64,000 nucleotides of DNA, taken from NCBI GenBank assembly GCA_021813445.1, contig JAKAKP010000113.1, positions 1 through 64,000 on the forward strand. The letters are read 5' to 3'. Position numbers and translations under genes: made by a program. The notes under the pieces were generated by a model. The model saw only the letters and a program-made list of their open reading frames with translations. It made no database searches and was not told the origin of the DNA. Source of the stretch: Deltaproteobacteria bacterium. Its GTDB lineage: Bacteria > Desulfobacterota > Desulfobaccia > Desulfobaccales > 0-14-0-80-60-11. Below are positions 56,943-64,000 of the stretch, piece after piece (positions within the stretch are counted from its first letter, which is position 1; every line of letters begins with the position of its first letter).

Positions 56943-58703
56943 CTATGGGACCGCGGCTCCCGAATTAATCGGGGAAGAAGACCCGGCCGCAGGCAGTCTT
57001 ATCTTGAAGGTAGTACCCTCCCCCAGCCGACTGGTCACGCTGATGGTGCCGTGATGATTCTCGATAATCTGCAGGGCGACAGCCAGCCCCAGGCCGGTCC
57101 CCCTGGACTTGGTGGAGAAAAACGGTTCGAAAAGATAAGGAAGGTCTTCTTGTTGCACCCCGCCGCCAGTATCCGCGATGTTGATCTGGAACCCGCCCCC
57201 ATTTTCGGTCTCCAAGCCGACCCGCAGCGTACCGCCATCGGGCATCGCCTCCAGGCCATTCAGGAACAGGTTTAGGAATACCTGAATGAGCTGATCCCTA
57301 TCCACTCTGGCAGGCTGCGGCTGATCCGGCACCTGCTCGATGATCTTTACCCGACCGGCCTGGGCGTCAGGCCGGATGAGGCGCAAGGTGTGCCGGATGA
57401 CCTCCGCCAAGTCGCAATCCTGGAAGTTGGGCTCCTTGGGGCCGGTGAAATCCAGGAGATTGGAGATGACATTATTGAGCCGGTCCACTTCCCCCACCAT
57501 GGTTTCCGTATAGGTCTGTTCTTTGGAGCCCGGGGGGAACTTCTTCTTGAAGTATTGGATGAAGCCCTTGATGGAGCTCAAAGGATTGCGAATCTCGTGG
57601 GCCACGCTGGCTGAAAGCCTGCCCACGGCGGCCAACCTCTCGGCGCGTTTAATCTTCTCCTCCATCGCCTTCAATTCGCGCAGGTCGCGCAGGATGATCA
57701 CTGCTCCGGCCCCCCCCTCCAGGGATAAGGGCGCTCCAGTGAGGGCAACCGGGATTGGCGTCTTTCCCTCGAGGAGGATCTCCTGATCGAGAACCACTTG
57801 GCCGCCTTTGATGCGACGCACCATTGAGCCTGCGGCAGGACCGAGAAAATCGTGAAAATCGTCCCCGACTAACTGGCCGCGGACGAGGCCTAAAAGTCGC
57901 TGGGCGGCCGAGTTGGCTTCAATAACCTTACCCGCGCCGTCAAAGGCCACCAACACGTTGGGCATGCTTTCAATGATATTTTGGGTTAAGGTGGTCATCC
58001 CCGACAGGGTGCGATTTACCAGGTAATAACTTTGAATAACAAAGATAAAGAAAAAGCCGGCCAGCCCCAGGAGGAGCAAGATGCCTCCCTGGAGCGCAGC
58101 GTAGCGCTGATCTACTCGTTGAGCCTCGTTTAGCCAACTCCTTTTGAGACCTACCTGGATAAGATACCGGCTTTTTGCAGGCTGGTCTGGCGAGGCGGCC
58201 TGCAAAGCTTTGTTAAAAGGATTGAAAACCCCGCCGACCACGAAAGTATCGGGACCTATCAAGCTTTTGCCGCGATTTTCCGGTTCCGTCCGGTAGACGC
58301 TTGGGGGCATCATCTTTCCCACCATTGCGGCGTCACTGTCTGCCAGGACTTTTCCGGTTGCATCAAAAACCACCAGAAAATCCAAATCATTTTCCCGGGC
58401 CAGATCGACCACTCTTTCCTGGAGACCCCGCCGGCAATCAGGCTCTGCCAAATTACAGCGGGTGCCGGCCTCAACTGAGCGGATGATGGTGATGCCCTGG
58501 TCGAACAGGAGCCTCTCGGTGAGTTTGCCTTCCCGATGAAAGTTGCGATAAGTGATATAGCCCAGGGAAACCGCCAAGATCACCACCGAGCCGATGATGG
58601 CGGCGATGGCGGGACGCAGGGACCGGGACAGGACGGCTCGATCACCTCTTGGCTGGCTGGAAAAAATTTTCACAGGAAAACGCATCCGTTTGAGATGAGT
58701 CAA
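56943..58703 (-). CDS. Membrane sensor histidine kinase with PAS domain (NtrB/ZraS-like)
   Basis: Two TM segments around a periplasmic domain; SVAHEIRNPLSSIKGFIQYFKKK H-box; GGGVQQEDLPYLFEPFFSTKSRGTGLGLAVALQIIENH. Confidence 0.92.
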   Translation of the reverse strand: MTHLKRMRFPVKIFSSQPRGDRAVLSRSLRPAIAAIIGSVVILAVSLGYITYRNFHREGKLTERLLFDQGITIIRSVEAGTRCNLAEPDCRRGLQERVVDLARENDLDFLVVFDATGKVLADSDAAMVGKMMPPSVYRTEPENRGKSLIGPDTFVVGGVFNPFNKALQAASPDQPAKSRYLIQVGLKRSWLNEAQRVDQRYAALQGGILLLLGLAGFFFIFVIQSYYLVNRTLSGMTTLTQNIIESMPNVLVAFDGAGKVIEANSAAQRLLGLVRGQLVGDDFHDFLGPAAGSMVRRIKGGQVVLDQEILLEGKTPIPVALTGAPLSLEGGAGAVIILRDLRELKAMEEKIKRAERLAAVGRLSASVAHEIRNPLSSIKGFIQYFKKKFPPGSKEQTYTETMVGEVDRLNNVISNLLDFTGPKEPNFQDCDLAEVIRHTLRLIRPDAQAGRVKIIEQVPDQPQPARVDRDQLIQVFLNLFLNGLEAMPDGGTLRVGLETENGGGFQINIADTGGGVQQEDLPYLFEPFFSTKSRGTGLGLAVALQIIENHHGTISVTSRLGEGTTFKIRLPAAGSSSPINSGAAVP

Positions 58704-58890
58704 ATAAGATCAAAATTTAGGCCAAGTGATTATCTTTACTCTATTTTTATATCAAAAAAAAGGCATCTGCGCCACTCGCCTGCAGGCAGGGGCTGACCCC
58801 GAGGGCGAGAGAGTGGCGCTCGCTTGGCCGGTCCTCTTTCTTAAGGCTCCCTGGTTGTTGACAGTGCTTCTTATGGCGCCTGGATGGCAT

Positions 58891-58907
58891 TGCGCAAAAT
58901 TTTCGCA
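58891..58907. promoter_or_regulatory. Candidate enhancer (UAS) palindrome upstream of the sigma54 promoter
   Basis: TGCGcAAAATTTTCGCA, about 95 bp upstream of the -24 element. Confidence 0.45.
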
Positions 58908-59000
58908 CTTCGCCCCGCAGGTGTGAAATTATTAGTCAGGCGGAGTCAGAGGTAATGGTGATCTTACCCGAAATCCCTTGATTCAAGGGCCAAAAACGAT

Positions 59001-59016
59001 TGGCACAGCCGTTGCA
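59001..59016 (+). promoter_or_regulatory. sigma54 (-24/-12) promoter for the small secreted protein pair
   Basis: TTGGCACAGCCGTTGCA: TGGCAC-N5-TTGCA, GG-N10-GC spacing. Confidence 0.85.
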
Positions 59017-59054
59017 TTTTTATCGTGCAAATCATGGAATGGAGGCGATTAATT

Positions 59055-59357
59055 ATGAAGAAGAAAACCCTGGTGGCATGGGCAGCCCTTTTGATCCTGG
59101 CTTTCAGCGCCAGCCTGGCGCTGGCGGCCAATCAGCCGAGTGGACGCCAGGTGCAGTCCGCTCCCGCGGTGGTCACGCCCGCTCCAGATATCCAGACTGC
59201 TCCGAATATGGCCACGCCACCCCTGAACTACCCCCCTGCTCCGGGCAGCCGATATCATCGTGACGCCCGATATTATCAGGGATGGGGTTGTGGCTACTAC
59301 CCGGCCAATGGTTCCAGCAGGGCTCATTACGGCAGCTGGGGCTGTTGTAATTGGTAA
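59055..59357 (+). CDS. Small secreted protein A (100 aa), Pro-rich linker and aromatic/Gly/Cys C-terminus
   Basis: SD ggaggcgattaattATG; MKKKTLVAWAALLILAFSASLALAANQ...GWGCGYYPANGSSRAHYGSWGCCNW. Confidence 0.8.
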   Translation: MKKKTLVAWAALLILAFSASLALAANQPSGRQVQSAPAVVTPAPDIQTAPNMATPPLNYPPAPGSRYHRDARYYQGWGCGYYPANGSSRAHYGSWGCCNW

Positions 59358-59413
59358 CACTCATCAATCCTTGAGCGAGTATCTTGAAATCTAACAATGT
59401 GAGGATAAGGACT

Positions 59414-59593
59414 ATGAAAAAGAAAATCGTGTTGGTAATGGCTACCCTCTTGGCTTTGGCTTTCAGCGCCAGCCTGGCGCTAGCCGGTAACCACCCCGCT
59501 TCCACCCGTTCCGGCACTACCAGTGGCATATACTCCTGCTGGGGTGGAGGATACGGCGGCGGCTGTCCCTGGGGCTGGGGCAGGGGGTATTAA
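59414..59593 (+). CDS. Small secreted protein B (59 aa), paralogous signal peptide, Gly/Trp/Cys mature peptide
   Basis: MKKKIVLVMATLLALAFSASLALAGNHPASTRSGTTSGIYSCWGGGYGGGCPWGWGRGY. Confidence 0.8.
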   Translation: MKKKIVLVMATLLALAFSASLALAGNHPASTRSGTTSGIYSCWGGGYGGGCPWGWGRGY

Positions 59594-59666
59594 CCCGTTG
59601 CGGCCAATTGACACCAGGGACATTATCCACTAACCTTCATGGTCTTTGACAGGCATTGAAACTACC

Positions 59667-59715
59667 AACGCCCTTCCCGGTAAAGTCCAAATCCCGGAGA
59701 GGGCGTTCTTCTTGC
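59667..59715 (+). terminator. Intrinsic terminator after small protein B
   Basis: aacgccct...agggcgtt followed by cttcttg. Confidence 0.55.
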
Positions 59716-59834
59716 ATCTCCCGGAAATAGTGCCTACCCTAAAGGCATTGTTATTAAGAAGCGATTTCCTCTTTCCAGCCTCGGCAGGGATGTTCTCTTT
59801 GTGCCTGGGAACTTAGAGATGAGTTTGCATAAAT

Positions 59835-61220
59835 ATGGACCGTAAATCTCTTTTGATAGTCGATGACGAAGCCGGACACCGTCAGATGTTGCGCGCTTAT
59901 CTGGAAGACGAGGGTTTTCAGATAAGTGAGGCTGCAGATGGATTAAAGGCGGAGGCCAAGGTGCAGGAACGGACCTTCGATTTGGTCCTGCTCGACCTCA
60001 AGATGCCCGGCATCGACGGCCTGGAGGCCCTGCGGCGGATAAGGTCGATAACCACGGCCATGCCCATCATCATGATGACGGCCTATGGCACCATCAAGTC
60101 CGCGGTGGAGGCCATCAAGTCCGGAGCGCAAGACTTTGTGGCCAAGCCTCTGGACATGGAAGGGCTTACCTTAAAGATACGGAAGGTTCTGCATCTCCAC
60201 GAGTTGGAGCAAGGAAGCCTTTTGCAGCAAGCGCGGCTGGAAGCCGGGTTTGATTTTTCCCGGATCATCGGCCGCAGTCCGAAAATGTTGGAACTTCTGG
60301 AGACCCTGGCCCTGGTGGCACCCACCGAGGCCACGGTGCTCATCCTGGGCGAATCAGGCACGGGCAAAGAGTTAATCGCCAATGCCCTGCACCAGAATAG
60401 CCCGCGCCGGCATAAGCCCTTGGTTAAGCTCAACTGCGCCGCCCTGCAGGAGAGTTTACTGGAAAGCGAGCTCTTCGGGCACGAGCGCGGCGCCTTCACC
60501 GGTGCGATCAGCCGCAAAGAAGGCCGTTTCCAGCAGGCCGACGGCGGCAGCATCTTTCTGGATGAGATCGGCGACATGACCCTCAATACCCAGGCGAAGA
60601 TGCTGCGCGTCCTTCAGGAGCAGGAGTTCGAACCGGTCGGCGGCACCCGTACCATCAAGGTGGATGTCAGGGTGATTGCCGCCACCAACAAGGATCTCCT
60701 GCAAGAGGTTCAAGCCGGCCGTTTCCGCGAAGATCTCTACTACCGCCTCAACGTTGTATCTTTAACCATGCCCTCCCTCAGGGAACGCCGGGAAGATATT
60801 CCGCTGCTGACGGACCATTTCCTCAAGGTCTATGCGGAGAAAAACCGGCGTTTGCTCAAAGGAGTGGAGCCCGGGGTCCTGGACGCCTTTCATCGATACC
60901 AGTGGCCGGGCAACGTGCGGGAACTGGAAAATGCCATCGAACGGGCGGTCATCATGTGTTCCGGCGAATATCTCCGCGTTGAAGACCTGCCGCTGAGCTT
61001 GCGCGGCCCGGGTCCCGGGGCGATTACCGGCGAGGGAGGCGTCAAGGCGGGCCTGTCGATGCGAGAGATGGAGAAACAACTCATCTTGAAGACTCTGGAA
61101 GAGACCCAAGGCAACAAGTCGAAGGCGGCCCGTCTCCTGGGTATTTCCCGGCGCACCCTGCTTAATAAACTGCAAGAATATCGAATCGGTGATGGCACTG
61201 AAAGGCTCGAGAACTCTTGA
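59835..61220 (+). CDS. sigma54-dependent response regulator (NtrC/ZraR family)
   Basis: LLIVDDEAGHRQMLRAYLEDEGF receiver, DLKMPGIDG, GESGTGKELIANALH, ERGAFTGA, Fis-type HTH GNKSKAARLLGISRRTLLNKLQEY. Confidence 0.96.
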   Translation: MDRKSLLIVDDEAGHRQMLRAYLEDEGFQISEAADGLKAEAKVQERTFDLVLLDLKMPGIDGLEALRRIRSITTAMPIIMMTAYGTIKSAVEAIKSGAQDFVAKPLDMEGLTLKIRKVLHLHELEQGSLLQQARLEAGFDFSRIIGRSPKMLELLETLALVAPTEATVLILGESGTGKELIANALHQNSPRRHKPLVKLNCAALQESLLESELFGHERGAFTGAISRKEGRFQQADGGSIFLDEIGDMTLNTQAKMLRVLQEQEFEPVGGTRTIKVDVRVIAATNKDLLQEVQAGRFREDLYYRLNVVSLTMPSLRERREDIPLLTDHFLKVYAEKNRRLLKGVEPGVLDAFHRYQWPGNVRELENAIERAVIMCSGEYLRVEDLPLSLRGPGPGAITGEGGVKAGLSMREMEKQLILKTLEETQGNKSKAARLLGISRRTLLNKLQEYRIGDGTERLENS

Positions 61221-61269
61221 AGGCGAGAAAGCGGGTCCGGTCCATCTGGGAATAGATGGAAGAGGAGAA

Positions 61270-62073
61270 ATGATGAAACTCGGATTTATCGGCCTGGGAA
61301 ACCTTAGGTTTAAGTCAGACCAAAAGCCGGCCGCAATTAATGGGTGGATATGTTCATCCCACCCCGAAATCATCTGGGACGCCCCGGGCACATGTCCCCG
61401 CTGCCGGCTGGATTTGGAGCCGGGAAACCTGCCGGTGGCCGAAACTATGCCGGCACCCCCATCCGCCCGGCGTAGGTTCCTCAAATCGGCTTTCGTCCTC
61501 CTCTCCGGCCTCTTCTGGTTGGCCTCTCCCCTGCGCCGGGGAGTATCCGCACAAGGTATGGGCTCAGGAGGCGGTGGGGGCATGATGGGTGGCGGCATGA
61601 TGGGCCATGGAGGTATGATGGGCGGCGTCCGGCTACCGGAAAAATTGCCCACCCCCCAAAGCCAGCAATGGTTGGGCAATTTGCGGGAAATCCTCTCCCT
61701 GGAAAGGCTGTCCCGGGTACAGTATCAGACCGACGAAGATAAGTTTCAGGTTTACCGGCCCTACATGATGATCATCCCCCAGGAAGAAAACCACATCCAG
61801 TGGATCAGCCAATTATTTGCCGCGTACGGCTTATCCGCCGCCGGCCCCACTCCCGCCATCAAGAGGTCCCAAACCATAGCCCAGGCATATGAAATCGCCA
61901 TGGGTCTGGAGTCCGACCTCATACCCCGATACGACTGGCTGATCAGCAACGCCGAGGACAGCGACACCGGCCGGGTGTTGAACACGATCCTGCATCAAAC
62001 CAGGATGCACTACCGGATGTTCAGCATGGCCTTGCGCATGGGCGGAATGATGGGGCCGGGCATGATGAGATGA
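61270..62073 (+). CDS. Heavy-metal-binding-domain (HMBD-like) + TAT-like segment + Met/Gly-rich + ferritin-like (DUF2202-like) protein
   Basis: INGWICSSHPEIIWDAPGTCPRCRLDLEPGN; RRRFLKSAF; MGSGGGGGMMGGGMMGHGGMMGG; helical C-domain with EExxH-like EENHIQW. Confidence 0.65.
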   Translation: MMKLGFIGLGNLRFKSDQKPAAINGWICSSHPEIIWDAPGTCPRCRLDLEPGNLPVAETMPAPPSARRRFLKSAFVLLSGLFWLASPLRRGVSAQGMGSGGGGGMMGGGMMGHGGMMGGVRLPEKLPTPQSQQWLGNLREILSLERLSRVQYQTDEDKFQVYRPYMMIIPQEENHIQWISQLFAAYGLSAAGPTPAIKRSQTIAQAYEIAMGLESDLIPRYDWLISNAEDSDTGRVLNTILHQTRMHYRMFSMALRMGGMMGPGMMR

Positions 62074-62109
62074 AGGCCTAAGGCCCAAATCACCAGACTC
62101 TGCGTTAGT

Positions 62110-63276
62110 TTATTTTTCACAGGGCATGCCGCAGCAGGTACAGAGCTTTTCCTCTTTCAGGGCTTCATAGCCCTCCCGGACCAGAACGGCTGCAATGAGC
62201 AGGCCGATAATAGGGTCCGCCTGCCAGATGCCGTAGAGGTAATTCAGACCGAGCCCAATAAAGAGAGCCAGGGAAAGCATGGCGCAGGCCAGGGTTTGCT
62301 TGGAGTCGGCCATGAGGCTGGCGCTGCCCAAAGATTTTCCGGTTTGGTATTTGATATAGAACAGTCCCGGCATGACGATGAGGGATACGAGAGCAACGAT
62401 GATTCCCAAGAGGCTGGGAGCGGGCACCTCCTGGAAGAGCAGTTTCTTCACTGATTCATAGATCACGTAGGCCGCCAGAATGAAGAAGGCGTAGCCCACC
62501 AGGCGGATGGCCTTTTTCTCCAGGCGCTCTTCTTCCGCTTCAGTAAGGTTGGCATGATGCCGGAAGCGCCAGATCATCACGCCGCCGGAGAAGGACTCCA
62601 CCAGGCTGTCCAGGCCAAAGCCCAACAAGGCGATGCTTCCCGACAGCCACCCGGCCAGGATGGAGATCAAGCCCTCCAGAATGTTGTAAGCGACGGTAAG
62701 GTAGGATAACCAGAGGGCCTTCTTTTGGAGGTTACTTCTCATAACCAACCCCCCTTCTGTTGATCCCCGCCATTCAGTATTGCCGTCAAATTGCCCAACT
62801 GCCCCTCGTCTTTTCATCCACCACCAGGCCCCGATAATGGAGATGGTGGTGACCACGGCCACCAGGGGCTTGGCCAGGGGGAGAAACCCGGCGCCGAACA
62901 GGCTCAGGTAAACCACCAGCATGGGGGAGCCGCAGCAGCCCACCAGGAAGCAGCCCGCCAGGGCCAGGAAGCCCGAGAGGGTCACTCCGCCGAAAGCCAG
63001 AGTTTTGCCGGAACAGAAGCGCTCTTCCCGGTAACGGCGCAGGGCCGCGGCGGCAAAGGCCAGGGACAGGGCGTAGGAATAGCCCAGCCAGTAGCCCTGG
63101 GTTTGCAGATAGCGATGCAGCCAGGAGGCAGCGGACCCCACCGGGGACGCCCACCGGGCCTGGGCCGGGTCAACTTCCGGAAACAGACCGGACCAGACAT
63201 AGTGCGCCACCGCCACCCCCAGAAAGACCCCCAGAGGCAGCAGGAAGCGCCGCAATTTCTGCTTAAACCCGGTCAT
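62110..63276 (-). CDS. Fusion of an N-terminal small membrane module and a C-terminal cation diffusion facilitator (CDF)-like domain
   Basis: N-half GCFLVGCCGSPMLVVYLSLFGAGFLPLAKPLVAVVTTISIIGAWWWMKR; C-half LSYLTVAYNILEGLISILAGWLSGSIALLGFGLDSLVESFSGGVMIWRF; C-term CTCCGMPC. Confidence 0.75.
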   Translation of the reverse strand: MTGFKQKLRRFLLPLGVFLGVAVAHYVWSGLFPEVDPAQARWASPVGSAASWLHRYLQTQGYWLGYSYALSLAFAAAALRRYREERFCSGKTLAFGGVTLSGFLALAGCFLVGCCGSPMLVVYLSLFGAGFLPLAKPLVAVVTTISIIGAWWWMKRRGAVGQFDGNTEWRGSTEGGLVMRSNLQKKALWLSYLTVAYNILEGLISILAGWLSGSIALLGFGLDSLVESFSGGVMIWRFRHHANLTEAEEERLEKKAIRLVGYAFFILAAYVIYESVKKLLFQEVPAPSLLGIIVALVSLIVMPGLFYIKYQTGKSLGSASLMADSKQTLACAMLSLALFIGLGLNYLYGIWQADPIIGLLIAAVLVREGYEALKEEKLCTCCGMPCEK

Positions 63277-63686
63277 GGCCGGGTCACCTTCTCCAATTTG
63301 TCCGCCACAAACAGGAGCTTGCCTTTGACCTCCTGGGCCTGCCCCTCTATCCGCACCAAGTCGCCCATGGAGGGTGCAGGGCCGCGCCATTGCACCGGCA
63401 AGGTCAGTTGGGCGCAGGTGGTGACGCCGCAAGCCTGGAATTCCCCGCGATCAATGAGGGAAATCGCCTGCTGCTCCGGAGCGACGGCGCTCACCACCCC
63501 TTCAAGACTCACCTTTCCCCGGTAACGGTCCACATTTTTCATGAAATCATCGACTCCCAAAACCTTTGGTGAGGAAGCGGCCACCTCGCCGGCCTGGAGG
63601 TCTTGGCCCATACTGAAAACCAACAAAAAAGCGATCGCCATTGTAGTAATGAAGGCAACGGTTAATGGCTTGCTACGACTTTGCAT
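63273..63686 (-). CDS. Periplasmic OB-fold-like protein
   Basis: Signal peptide; VDDFMKNVDRYRGKVSLEGVVSAVAPEQQAISLIDRGEFQACGVTTCAQLTLPV. Confidence 0.6.
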   Translation of the reverse strand: MQSRSKPLTVAFITTMAIAFLLVFSMGQDLQAGEVAASSPKVLGVDDFMKNVDRYRGKVSLEGVVSAVAPEQQAISLIDRGEFQACGVTTCAQLTLPVQWRGPAPSMGDLVRIEGQAQEVKGKLLFVADKLEKVTRP

Positions 63687-63755
63687 TTATCTGGTCCTCT
63701 TAACGAAGGGATTTGGCTTGGAAGGCGGCAGCCGACCGGCTGCCTCTCAGGTCCC

Positions 63756-64000
63756 TCAGGCTCCGGCCTCGTGGCAGGCAGGCCCGCAAGCGACGTTGGC
63801 CAGGGTGACCGGGGGAGCCAATTCTGGCGCGGCATCTTGCACGAACGGCTCCCCGACACGCAAACTCTCCTCGGCCCGGGCCAGTTCCCGGCCCAGATAG
63901 GCGGCGTGGTCCAGGCGGGAGATTAATCCCCGGTCAATGGCCGGAAAATAAAGCTCCGCGGCGCTGGCGCCATCAATCACCGTATCCAGTATACCGTCAT
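63756..64000 (-). CDS. C-terminal fragment of a DUF4346-like protein (truncated by window edge)
   Basis: IDGASAAELYFPAIDRGLISRLDHAAYLGRELARAEESLRVGEPFVQDAA, open to the window end. Confidence 0.55.
   Translation of the reverse strand, partial: DGILDTVIDGASAAELYFPAIDRGLISRLDHAAYLGRELARAEESLRVGEPFVQDAAPELAPPVTLANVACGPACHEAGA

Overview
This 64 kb window is a GC-rich bacterial chromosome segment. Gene content (hypFCDE, KorABCD, a TunR-like regulator, several two-component/sigma54 parts) suggests a deltaproteobacterial, sulfate-reducer-like lineage; that assignment is inference. Most of it is housekeeping: hydrogenase maturation, a ybhGFSR-like ABC exporter, rfaE2/comF/miaB, a split trp operon (trpE-G ... 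trpD-C-F-B-A), a 2-oxoacid:ferredoxin oxidoreductase, a DevBCA/TolC-type exporter, and tRNA-Arg and tRNA-Pro. The features most worth following up are: (1) a two-component HK/NtrC-type regulator flanked by small Cys/Gly-rich secreted proteins, two of whose transcription units have clean sigma54 -24/-12 promoters; (2) a trp attenuator absent from the ORF track, with leader peptide MFSSAYIWCWWPVSVP and mutually exclusive hairpins; (3) an AT-rich, translationally coupled DUF6978-like + DUF1828/1829-like two-gene cassette beside a doubly deleted RND efflux operon; (4) a catalytically degenerate integrase-TOBE regulator (TunR-like) in an apparent operon with a CHR-family transporter; (5) an MNT/HEPN module inside a kor operon; (6) several sequence-unrelated intergenic repeat families that share one architecture (inverted arrays of 6-10 bp micro-repeats around a core). 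All calls come from reading the sequence and the supplied translations; no database searches were run.
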